From contig JBLHGU010000187.1 in the NCBI GenBank assembly GCA_047615875.1, forward strand, positions 1 through 10,086: a stretch of 10,086 bases of DNA. The letters are read 5' to 3'. Of this stretch, positions 1 to 6,551 are shown in pieces; positions within the stretch are counted from its first letter, which is position 1; each line of letters opens with the position of its first letter. The notes under the pieces were generated by a model, which was not told the origin of the DNA, searched no databases, and worked only from the letters and a program-made list of their open reading frames with translations. The translations under genes and the position numbers were made by a program. Source of the DNA: JBLHGU01 sp047615875 (GTDB lineage: Bacteria > Pseudomonadota > Gammaproteobacteria > Arenicellales > CAJQKF01).

Positions 1-517
1 GGTTTGCAGGCATATGTCCGAGCAAGCTGCCCACATCAGCAATGGTGTTTAGTTTTGTTGGAACATTACGAAGTATGGCGACGCCATGATCGAGTAAGTG
101 TTCAAACAGTTCGATAACGGTATTGTCGCTGGTGCTGAGCAAGTCGAAATCGAATTCGGAATGTTGGTTAACACTTTCTGAATTCCACAGGACTACGTGT
201 CTGCGCTTTTGTTTGAGCGTCTCTTTGTCGTATATGTTTTCACGTAACCAGCTGGTGCTATGTTCTGACACAACACCATTGTTCCAGTCGAGCTGCAGAT
301 TCCCCGCCGAGCTGATTGTTGCCTTAGTTGGTGTTGTCGAGACCTGGGTAGTGGGAAATCTACCAGCTGCACCAGCAGGGCGGCTGGAGCCAGGATAACC
401 CGGAGAGTGACGTAACCAAATGTTATGGAAAGAGGCCTGAAGGTGATCTTGCCAGATTACGGTTACCTGGTTGGCTTCCAGTTCAGCGGCAACTAGAGGG
501 ATCTTACTTAGTGTCAT
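1..517 (-). CDS. Gamma-butyrobetaine hydroxylase-like Fe(II)/2-oxoglutarate dioxygenase, N-terminal part (cut by window edge)
   Basis: The frame is open from an ATG at 517-515 to the window edge, giving 172 N-terminal residues. Two matching segments, WQDHLQASFHNIWLR (22-36) and WNNGVVSEHSTSWLREN (78-94), are the paired tryptophan/WLR signatures of the small N-terminal domain of gamma-butyrobetaine and trimethyllysine hydroxylases. The end, including FEHLLDHGVAILRNVP, is the start of the TauD-type catalytic domain. The iron-binding HxD...H triad would lie outside the window. Known relatives hydroxylate trimethylammonium carboxylates, for example gamma-butyrobetaine to carnitine; the substrate here is unknown. 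The zinc ligands of the N-domain (three Cys and one His in the human enzyme) are replaced by P39, Y41, S44 and V82. The start overlaps the previous gene by 14 nt and has no clear ribosome binding site, so translational coupling is likely. The family is fairly sure; the exact reaction is not. Confidence 0.85.
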   Translation of the reverse strand, partial: MTLSKIPLVAAELEANQVTVIWQDHLQASFHNIWLRHSPGYPGSSRPAGAAGRFPTTQVSTTPTKATISSAGNLQLDWNNGVVSEHSTSWLRENIYDKETLKQKRRHVVLWNSESVNQHSEFDFDLLSTSDNTVIELFEHLLDHGVAILRNVPTKLNTIADVGSLLGHMPAN

Positions 518-1118
518 TGTTGTACATGCCGATTGTTTCGTTGCCAAGATTAATGCCCAGAGCATTAATAAATCTTACCCAGTAAGCAAAGCAGGCTGTG
601 GACTGTACTGCTTCAAGAATTTCAGTATCACTGACACCAACTGTTTTTAAATCGGTAATATCCTGTTTACGCATAGTGTCAGGTTGGCGGCAAAGTTTGG
701 CGCCATACTTAAGCAGAGCAGCCTGTTTTGTAGTAAAAATTGGGTTGTCGTCAAATTCATCCTGGCGTACGGCGGTTAACATTGTTTCACCAAGCTTGTC
801 ATCACCAAGCAATGCCTTGAAATTAGCACCGTGATTAGATAAAGCATAATGACAATCGGCAATAATGGCTGCCTGGCTAGCGAGTAATTCAAGAAACCAG
901 GGATCTGAATGATTATTTTCGTTATGCAGTACATCGCGGTAATGTTGATCCGCAGCTATCAGTGGTTGCGGTTGTAACGAAAAGGCACGATAGAGATTAT
1001 GAATTTTGTTATGTACGGCGCCGACATGCTGGTACATAGATGAGAGTTCAGGGGATGCATCTTTCGGATCAATGGTATCGATCCAACAAGGTTGTTGATT
1101 GTCATCTTCAGTGGTCAT
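504..1118 (-). CDS. AhpD / carboxymuconolactone decarboxylase-like protein
   Basis: This 204-residue all-helical protein fits the AhpD/carboxymuconolactone decarboxylase superfamily, whose members are often called peroxidase-related. The centre (residues 77-98, LELLASQAAIIADCHYALSNH) aligns with the family helix that normally carries C-x-x-C-x-x-x-H. Here Cys89 and His96 are kept but the second cysteine is Ala92, so a normal disulfide-based peroxidase cycle seems unlikely. I chose the ATG at 1118 because GAGG lies 8 nt upstream (1127-1130). The frame has an earlier ATG at 1148, giving 214 residues, but no ribosome binding site precedes it. The gene follows the MttB-like gene after 79 nt and overlaps the hydroxylase gene downstream by 14 nt, so it should be co-expressed with the latter. 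Its role in amine catabolism is unknown; a thiol redox or isomerase-like function are both possible. Confidence 0.8.
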   Translation of the reverse strand: MTTEDDNQQPCWIDTIDPKDASPELSSMYQHVGAVHNKIHNLYRAFSLQPQPLIAADQHYRDVLHNENNHSDPWFLELLASQAAIIADCHYALSNHGANFKALLGDDKLGETMLTAVRQDEFDDNPIFTTKQAALLKYGAKLCRQPDTMRKQDITDLKTVGVSDTEILEAVQSTACFAYWVRFINALGINLGNETIGMYNNDTK

Positions 1119-1145
1119 GATTAAAGCCTCAGGTTGTAATTTATA

Positions 1146-1160
1146 CATGTGTAGTACATG
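1146..1160. promoter_or_regulatory. Candidate FadR/GntR-type operator ahead of the AhpD-like gene
   Basis: The 79 nt gap between the MttB-like and AhpD-like genes holds the perfect inverted repeat CATGT-GTAGT-ACATG. Its core, TGTAGTACA (1150-1158), is a palindrome around one central base. It fits the GT-M-N-K-AC core known for operators of FadR-subfamily GntR proteins, and a regulator of that subfamily is encoded at 5279-5968. On the minus strand a TATAAA (1140-1145) directly follows and could be a -10 element, but I see no good -35 box. A second perfect palindrome, TTAGCTAGCTAA, lies at 1176-1187. Operator function is an inference from sequence alone; short palindromes occur by chance. Confidence 0.28.
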
Positions 1161-1197
1161 AAACGCATGTCGCCGTTAGCTAGCTAAATTTATTATG

Positions 1198-2733
1198 CTA
1201 GTGTTCATGAGAGATTTCCTCCTTTCGTTTGGCCATGTAGGCCTGCAACTCTTCTTCGATAGCGGGGTCGATAGGTGGTTTCTCGTACTCATTTAAGAGC
1301 TTTTTCCAGATTTCGTTAGCGCGTTGAGTAGCACTTTTTGCACCGTCTTCCTGCCAGCTTTCGAAGTTGCGCCAGTCAGAAAGTATTGGCTGATAGAATG
1401 CTTTTTCATAGCGCTCCAATGTATGTGCGGTGCCAAAGAAATGTCCGCCGGGGCCAACTTCTGCAATGGCTTCGATGCCAAGGCTGTCATCGTCCACTAC
1501 TACGGGCTGTAGGAAGGCTGCCTGCATCTGTAACAACTCTGCGTCGAGGATCAACTTTTCGAAGGAGCAGGTAAGCCCACCTTCAAGCCAGCCGCCTGCA
1601 TGCATCATATCGTTAACATGGGCTTGTATGCAGGCATTAATTGACATGTCGCTTTCATAAGCGGCCTGTAAATCCACACAGGCAGACCCCGTAGTGTTGG
1701 ATGAACGTAGGGGCAATTTGTAGCGTCTGGCTAACTGACCCGACATGATTACTGATTGAGCATATTCTGGGGTGCCGAACGCAGGTGAGCCGGTACGCAT
1801 ATCGACATTTGATGTGAAATGCCCATAGAACGTTGGTGCGCCTGGTACGGCTGCCTGAGTAATTGCGATACACCCGAGTGCTTCGGCGTTTTGCAGAGTA
1901 ACAGCGCCTGCAACAGTTGCGGGTGCCATAGCTCCGGCAAGGGTGAAAGGTGTTGCATGCACAGGTTGACCGGCTTCAGCAAAAACCCGCATACCATCAA
2001 CCTGACCTTCGTCCCACAACAGCGGTGAGTTAGTGTTAATGCCACCGATGATTGCCGGTCGCAGCCGAAGCCCTTCGTCATCAGTTTGCATCGCGATCTT
2101 GGCCATTTCGATGCAGTCCTGTGCACGCTTTGCGGTATTCAGCCAGCTTGGATGCCAGCCTTTATCTGTCAGCGTAATCTGCGCATACATCATATCCAGA
2201 TGACGGCTGGTCGGTGGTAGGTCAAGCGGTTCTGGGCCACTACCGCCTTCGTGATGCAGAATATTCAACATGCCCGCCAGTTTGACGAAATTCTCCATAT
2301 CTTGCTGGGTACCCGCACGGCGGCCGAGATCCAAATCAGAAACGAACGAGGGTCCGCAGGTGGTTGCGAACACCATGGCATTACCGCCAACTCGGAGTGT
2401 TTTTTCGGGGTTGCGTGCGTGTATGGTGAACTCTGATGGCAAATTCAGTAACAGTTCCTCGACAAGTGCAGGGTCGAGGCGAACACGATTGTTGTCGAAA
2501 TCGACGTCGGCTCTTAAATCGGCTAACAGTTTAAGTGCAGAAGGGTTATCTACCCTTAGGCCTATATCGCGGAGGATGCCCAGGCTTGCCTGGTGAATTG
2601 TTTCGACCTGATCAGCGGAGAGGATTTCCATCGGTGAGTAGGGATTAACCAGCTGACCGAACGGTAGTTGATTAAAGCCCTGGTTACGACTGGAAAGGCG
2701 TGCTGCTCTGGAATTGCTGCGTCGGCGGCTCAT
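1198..2733 (-). CDS. Trimethylamine methyltransferase (MttB) superfamily protein, non-pyrrolysine type
   Basis: The 511-residue product has the full length of the MttB superfamily (COG5598). It opens with a short basic segment (MSRRRSNSRAARL), then the usual N-terminal helix (SADQVETIHQASLGILRDIG, 39-58) and the C-terminal signature GPGGHFFGTAHTLERYEKAF (427-446) followed by SDWRNFESW. No in-frame TAG interrupts the gene; only the terminal stop is TAG, so it is not a pyrrolysine enzyme. Characterised non-pyrrolysine relatives move a methyl group from glycine betaine, proline betaine, carnitine or gamma-butyrobetaine to a corrinoid protein. No corrinoid-binding partner or reactivase lies in this window. 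The ATG at 2733 is preceded by GGAG at 8 nt and matches relatives; a GTG at 2817 would add an unlikely 28-residue extension. The setting next to a dimethylglycine-type dehydrogenase suggests a role in quaternary amine demethylation, but the substrate is unproven. Confidence 0.92.
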   Translation of the reverse strand: MSRRRSNSRAARLSSRNQGFNQLPFGQLVNPYSPMEILSADQVETIHQASLGILRDIGLRVDNPSALKLLADLRADVDFDNNRVRLDPALVEELLLNLPSEFTIHARNPEKTLRVGGNAMVFATTCGPSFVSDLDLGRRAGTQQDMENFVKLAGMLNILHHEGGSGPEPLDLPPTSRHLDMMYAQITLTDKGWHPSWLNTAKRAQDCIEMAKIAMQTDDEGLRLRPAIIGGINTNSPLLWDEGQVDGMRVFAEAGQPVHATPFTLAGAMAPATVAGAVTLQNAEALGCIAITQAAVPGAPTFYGHFTSNVDMRTGSPAFGTPEYAQSVIMSGQLARRYKLPLRSSNTTGSACVDLQAAYESDMSINACIQAHVNDMMHAGGWLEGGLTCSFEKLILDAELLQMQAAFLQPVVVDDDSLGIEAIAEVGPGGHFFGTAHTLERYEKAFYQPILSDWRNFESWQEDGAKSATQRANEIWKKLLNEYEKPPIDPAIEEELQAYMAKRKEEISHEH

Positions 2734-2863
2734 GATGATGACTCCGGGTAGAATGAAAATGGTTGAGTAGGAAAGTTGAAGAATAAAGTTCTGCAACTCC
2801 TGCCCAGGTCTCTTCACCTGTTATCGGAAAACACCAGTGATCAGTTTGCCCTAATAGATTCAT
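2684..2863 (-). CDS. Possible small protein gene between the dehydrogenase and MttB genes (59 codons)
   Basis: An ATG at 2863-2861 sits 5 nt after a good ribosome binding site, GAGG (2869-2872), which overlaps the stop of the upstream dehydrogenase gene. The reading frame runs 59 codons to a TAA at 2686-2684, overlapping the start of the MttB-like gene by 50 nt in another frame. The predicted peptide begins MNLLGQTDHWCFPITGEETW and contains a histidine-rich stretch (NHFHSTRSHHHEPP, residues 34-47). I do not recognise it. It could be a real small protein, a translated leader that couples the dehydrogenase and MttB genes, or chance. The good initiation site is the only positive evidence. Confidence 0.22.
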   Translation of the reverse strand: MNLLGQTDHWCFPITGEETWAGVAELYSSTFLLNHFHSTRSHHHEPPTQQFQSSTPFQS

Positions 2864-2870
2864 AGCAACC
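2734..2870. other. Gap between the dehydrogenase and MttB-like genes
   Basis: These 137 nt are the longest non-coding stretch in the window, apart from the possible small gene starting at 2863. They hold one short inverted repeat, CAGGT-CTCTTC-ACCTG (2805-2820). It has no T-rich tail on either strand and only five pairs, so it is not a convincing terminator. I found no good sigma-70 promoter. The most likely reading is that transcription continues from the dehydrogenase gene into the MttB-like gene. Confidence 0.4.
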
Positions 2871-5282
2871 TCATGCTCTCATTCTAGACCCATCTGGATC
2901 GTATAGTGGCTCGGTCTGCAGTGTCGCGTCGCGCAGTTGTCCCAGGATCTCAACCGAGTATTTCCCCCCGGGTTGATAAGCGCCGATATTTACGTAACCC
3001 AGGGCAATATGCTTTTCAACAGAGGGCCCAAAGCCTCCAGAAGTTACATAACCGACGGGCTCGCCATCCAGGAAAATAGCTTCATCGCCCCAAATGGCGC
3101 AGTCGTCAGCGTCGACGCAAAAGGTAACGAATTTTTCACGTGGAGCAGCATAGTTCAGGAATGCTTCACGACCGATAAAGTTGCCTTTGTCTGGTTTAAC
3201 GAATCGATCCATATCGGCTTCGACTGCAGTGTAGTCTAGCGTTAATTCCAATCCCCAGGCCGGGAAACTTTTTTCCAGGCGGGTCTGCATTAACGATCGA
3301 GTACCGACCAGGCCAAGCCCGAGTGATTGACCCTGGCGATAAATTAAGTCAAACAGTGCCAACTGTTGCGACATGGGCAGATACATTTCGTAGCCGGTCT
3401 CTCCAGTAAAGGATACGCGCAAAACTTTAACTTTTTCAATGTCACCAAGTGTCATTTCAGCTGCAGACATAAATGGAAAGCTGGCACTATCCAGATCTTT
3501 TTGGGCAATGCCTTCAATTAGTTCCTGAGCTCTTGGCCCGCATATATGCAGACCACCATACTGCTGAGTTAGGTTTTTAATATTAACTCCAGTTTCTGGT
3601 AAGCTTGATTCAAAATACCGCATGAAGGCCAGTTGCATTGTGTCGGCACCTAGTACTAGAAACCGATCAGTTCCGAGACGGGAGATGGATAAGTCCCCTG
3701 CAATTCTGCCTTTAGGCGATAACATCGGTGCCAGGCCCATACGTCCAACCTTTGGTAGGTGGTTAGCCATGATTCGATCAAGCCATACTTCTGCGCCAGG
3801 GCCGGAAACTTCGAACTTGGCCATGGCCGAGAATTCCATTAAGCCAACTTCATTACGAATGCGCTTGCCTTCATCGATGACGCTCTGCCACCAGTTGGGT
3901 TGCCAATAGGTTAATGAGTCTCTTGCCTCGGTGTCGGCTGGCGCGAACCAATTGGCATGCTCTTGACCGAAAGAGGCACCAAACACAGCGTTGGCATCCT
4001 TCAAACGATCGTAAACTGCCGGCTTGTGTATAGGCCGGCCAATGTCATATTCCTGATAGGGGAATACTTTCTCAGATCGATTTTCATAGAAATAGCGCGT
4101 AGTTTTTTCAGCGTAGGATTTATCCGCCCAGTCACCGAAGCGCGCCACATCCCAGCAGGAAATATCGATTTCAGGTTCACCCTGGATGATCCACTCCGAC
4201 AATACGCGGCCGATTCCCGCACCTTGATTGAAACCGGCCATGACACCGTTGGCGCAAAAATAATTACGCCGTGACGGGTGTGGACCAACTAGTGGACCGA
4301 GGTCGGGTGAAAAGATCATGGGTCCGTTAATTATGCGCTTGATTCCAGCATTGGCCAGGCAGGGAATAAGTTCAAGAGACTTTTCGAAATTCCAGGCCAT
4401 ACGAGATAAATCTTCGTTGAGTAACTCGTGTCCGAAATCCAGTGGCGTACCTTCTTTGGCCCAATGGGTGCAGGTTTTCTCATAGGCACCCAGTAATAAA
4501 CCTTGACCTTCCTGACGCATATAGACACCTGTCTCGTTATCGTTTATCTGCGGTAGTTCGAAGTCCAGGCTTTCAATCTCGGGCATATTGTCGGTAACCA
4601 GATAATGGTGCTCGACAGGAACCAGGGGTAACTGGATGCCAGCCATCGCGGCTACTTCACGTCCCCACAGACCCGCAGCGTTGACCACAAATTCGGTGTG
4701 TACCGTACCGTTTGCGGTTACCACGTCCCAACTGCCATCACTGCGTTGGGTTGTCGCGGTAACTGGGCAATGGCGATAGACTTTCGCGCCAAGCTTGCGC
4801 GCCGCTGCGGCAAAAGCCTGAGTAGCTGATGCTGGATCAACATGACCGCCTTCTTCTTCCCACAGCGCACCCAGTATTTGTGTGGTGTCCAAAAACGGAA
4901 CCTTTTCACGTACTTCTTCGTGAGAAATAAAGTGACTTTCGATGCCAAGACGACGGCAGGCGCTTCGCATCATGGCGTTGCTGTCAATTTCCTCCTGGGT
5001 ACGACAGATATTAATACCACCGGTAAAATGGAAGCCACAGGATTGATCCGATTCTTTTTCCAGTTCGCGGTATATCTGGAATGTATAACGGTGTATCTCG
5101 GCTGCGGTATTGGGCCTGGTAATCGTAAATAGCCCACCTGCGGCGTGCCAGCTCGAGCCTGATGTAAGCTCAGTACGTTCAATTAGCATTACATCGGTCC
5201 AGCCATTTTTAGCGAGATGGTATAAGACCGAACAGCCGACTACACCACCACCAATGACGACAACCTGTGCTGTTGTTTTCAT
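2871..5282 (-). CDS. Dimethylglycine/sarcosine dehydrogenase-like flavoprotein (DAO + FAO_M + GCV_T)
   Basis: The 803-residue product has the complete architecture of the dimethylglycine dehydrogenase/sarcosine dehydrogenase family. A Rossmann fold with GGGVVG (11-16) opens a DAO-type FAD domain reaching about residue 375. The FAO_M linker follows (about 380-450, with FPYQEYDIGRP and FGQEHANWFAP), then a GCV_T folate-binding domain (about 455-700, with SFTGETGYEMYLP) and a GCV_T C-terminal domain (about 715-795). His46 in SGSSWHAAGG matches the histidine that carries covalent FAD in these enzymes. Family members oxidise an N-methyl group and hand the one-carbon unit to tetrahydrofolate. I infer dimethylglycine as substrate because sarcosine oxidase is encoded alongside, but other N-methyl amino acids are possible. 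The ATG at 5282 overlaps the regulator's stop (ATGA) and has GGA just upstream. No electron-transfer flavoprotein gene is visible. Confidence 0.92.
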   Translation of the reverse strand: MKTTAQVVVIGGGVVGCSVLYHLAKNGWTDVMLIERTELTSGSSWHAAGGLFTITRPNTAAEIHRYTFQIYRELEKESDQSCGFHFTGGINICRTQEEIDSNAMMRSACRRLGIESHFISHEEVREKVPFLDTTQILGALWEEEGGHVDPASATQAFAAAARKLGAKVYRHCPVTATTQRSDGSWDVVTANGTVHTEFVVNAAGLWGREVAAMAGIQLPLVPVEHHYLVTDNMPEIESLDFELPQINDNETGVYMRQEGQGLLLGAYEKTCTHWAKEGTPLDFGHELLNEDLSRMAWNFEKSLELIPCLANAGIKRIINGPMIFSPDLGPLVGPHPSRRNYFCANGVMAGFNQGAGIGRVLSEWIIQGEPEIDISCWDVARFGDWADKSYAEKTTRYFYENRSEKVFPYQEYDIGRPIHKPAVYDRLKDANAVFGASFGQEHANWFAPADTEARDSLTYWQPNWWQSVIDEGKRIRNEVGLMEFSAMAKFEVSGPGAEVWLDRIMANHLPKVGRMGLAPMLSPKGRIAGDLSISRLGTDRFLVLGADTMQLAFMRYFESSLPETGVNIKNLTQQYGGLHICGPRAQELIEGIAQKDLDSASFPFMSAAEMTLGDIEKVKVLRVSFTGETGYEMYLPMSQQLALFDLIYRQGQSLGLGLVGTRSLMQTRLEKSFPAWGLELTLDYTAVEADMDRFVKPDKGNFIGREAFLNYAAPREKFVTFCVDADDCAIWGDEAIFLDGEPVGYVTSGGFGPSVEKHIALGYVNIGAYQPGGKYSVEILGQLRDATLQTEPLYDPDGSRMRA

Positions 5283-5968
5283 GATTGTTCCAGTTCTCCG
5301 CTCGTATGGGCGGCAAAGGTTGTTACGCCCCAACTAATATCTTTTTCTATGAGTCTTGCGGCCTGTTGGGCATTTCGAGATCGAATGGCCTTGGCAATTT
5401 TACTGTGCAGAATCTGCCAGTCATCCGGCATATGCTGACTGCGCACTACCTGGGCTAAATAAGGGCCGGTTTGTGCCCAGAGTCGTTCAATTGACCAAAA
5501 CAGTTCCTCGTTCTGGCTTGCCGCATAAATTGCGAAATGGAAATTATAATTACGCACGATATAGTTTTCGTTGCTACCTGTTTCGATATCTTTCACCATC
5601 ATATCTGCCAATGCTTCGAGTTCATCAATTTGAGCGGCAGTTAAATTGGGCACTGCCAGTTCAGTGGCAATACCTTCCAATCGGGCGCGCAGAAAAAATT
5701 GATCTGCGACACGTTTTGGATCCAACTCTGCGACTCTGTAAGACCGTTTAACCGAAGACTGCAGTAAACGCTCCGATGAGAGTCGGGCAAGCGCTTCACG
5801 AACAGGCATAGTGCTAGTGCCCATTTTCTTGGCGAGGGAGCGGATGGAGAGAACGCTGCCAGGAAAATACTCGCCGATAATTAACGACCATTTCACGCTT
5901 TGGTAGATGCGATCATTCAAAGGTGCCTGAGCAACACTTTTTGATACTTTACGCTTTTTAGTCGTCAT
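5279..5968 (-). CDS. GntR-family transcriptional regulator, FadR/FCD subfamily
   Basis: The 229-residue product has a GntR winged helix at about residues 15-82 (LNDRIYQSVKWSLIIGEYFP, then SIRSLAKKMGTSTMPVREAL, the recognition helix region). An all-helical FCD effector domain fills about 88-215. Typical FCD positions are kept: ADQFFLRARLE (88-98), NFHFAI (142-147) with His144, and LHSKIAKAI (187-195) with His188. Near the end, LIEKDI has Asp210 where many relatives have a histidine, so metal binding may differ. I chose the ATG at 5968, which overlaps the soxG end by 11 nt; an earlier in-frame ATG at 6016 lies deeper inside soxG, and neither has a clear ribosome binding site. The gene sits between catabolic genes and overlaps both. 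It is likely the local repressor, responding to an amine substrate or intermediate; the ligand cannot be read from the sequence. Confidence 0.93.
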   Translation of the reverse strand: MTTKKRKVSKSVAQAPLNDRIYQSVKWSLIIGEYFPGSVLSIRSLAKKMGTSTMPVREALARLSSERLLQSSVKRSYRVAELDPKRVADQFFLRARLEGIATELAVPNLTAAQIDELEALADMMVKDIETGSNENYIVRNYNFHFAIYAASQNEELFWSIERLWAQTGPYLAQVVRSQHMPDDWQILHSKIAKAIRSRNAQQAARLIEKDISWGVTTFAAHTSGELEQS

Positions 5969-6551
5969 AATTATTGTCAGTGATGAAATTGCTATTGGGT
6001 GACGACTTCCAGTCATGACGCAGCATTAAGTGATTTAGATAATCACGGAAGGATTGTGCATAGGATCGTTCAATTAATATTCGAACTTGATCGATATCAT
6101 CCCAATACAATAGACAGTTGTACTGGCCGAAGCGGCAACGCAAGCTGTTTGTGTCCATAGATGCAACTTTATTCAGATCAGCTGATAGATATAAACTTGT
6201 AAAGTCAAAAGACTGTTTGCCAGACAAGCAGAGTTCGCAATAACCGTGACTGACATCGGTTAACATCGTTTCGTAGCGGGCCGAGGTCGGCGGTAATGTT
6301 GGTTTTGCAGAAATTAGAAAAGCACGACCAGGGGATACCTTAATGAGTCGCCAATCATCAAGTAAGAGCATTTGACCAGTCCGCAGCTTGGCGTTAAATT
6401 TCTCTTGAAAATAATCTTTAAGACTGTGTAAGTGATTAGACTGAACCGACCATATATGTAATCCATTAGTTTCATGAACTGATAGGTCAGAATCTGGCAT
6501 AGGCTTGATCAGACCACCTGTTGCGCCATGAATTTCGATTGACTCAGGCAT
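5958..6551 (-). CDS. soxG: Sarcosine oxidase gamma subunit
   Basis: The 197-residue product is identified as SoxG by its place directly after soxA and by its C-terminal pattern. LRCRFGQYNCLLYW (137-150) followed by RILIERSYAQSFRDYLNHL (157-175) matches the family form R..R.G...LL...D...L...RS.A.SF..WL. The gamma subunit is a structural part of the cytoplasmic heterotetramer and carries no flavin or zinc itself. The ATG at 6551 shares 8 nt with the end of soxA and has GGAG 9 nt upstream, so it is preferred over the ATG at 6593 further inside soxA. The polar tail (SSPNSNFITDNNYDD) runs into the regulator gene, whose start lies within the last codons. SoxG is the least conserved subunit, so the assignment leans partly on gene order. 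Confidence 0.9.
   Translation of the reverse strand: MPESIEIHGATGGLIKPMPDSDLSVHETNGLHIWSVQSNHLHSLKDYFQEKFNAKLRTGQMLLLDDWRLIKVSPGRAFLISAKPTLPPTSARYETMLTDVSHGYCELCLSGKQSFDFTSLYLSADLNKVASMDTNSLRCRFGQYNCLLYWDDIDQVRILIERSYAQSFRDYLNHLMLRHDWKSSPNSNFITDNNYDD

Noticed and set aside
123..398. Plus-strand open frame of 91 codons
   Set aside because: It lies opposite the hydroxylase gene, whose minus-strand frame is open to the window edge and has clear family signatures.
1176..1187. Palindrome TTAGCTAGCTAA as an operator or terminator
   Set aside because: It is perfect but short and AT-rich, has no loop or T tail, and matches no operator family I know; noted only as a neighbour of the better candidate at 1146-1160.
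1198..1200. The TAG at the end of the MttB-like gene as a pyrrolysine codon
   Set aside because: The protein is already full length with its C-terminal signature; the pyrrolysine codon of true MttB lies in the middle of the gene. Read-through would meet another in-frame TAG within seven codons.
1749..2126. Minus-strand open frame of 125 codons inside the MttB-like gene
   Set aside because: It is an alternative frame of a well-supported gene; it has no family features and no ribosome binding site I could find.
2731..2817. GTG start at 2817 giving the MttB-like protein a hydrophobic N-terminal extension
   Set aside because: The ATG at 2733 has a GGAG at good spacing and begins with the short basic segment typical of relatives; the extension looks like translated spacer.
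2805..2820. Inverted repeat CAGGT...ACCTG as a terminator after the dehydrogenase gene
   Set aside because: The stem has only five pairs and no run of T follows on either strand.
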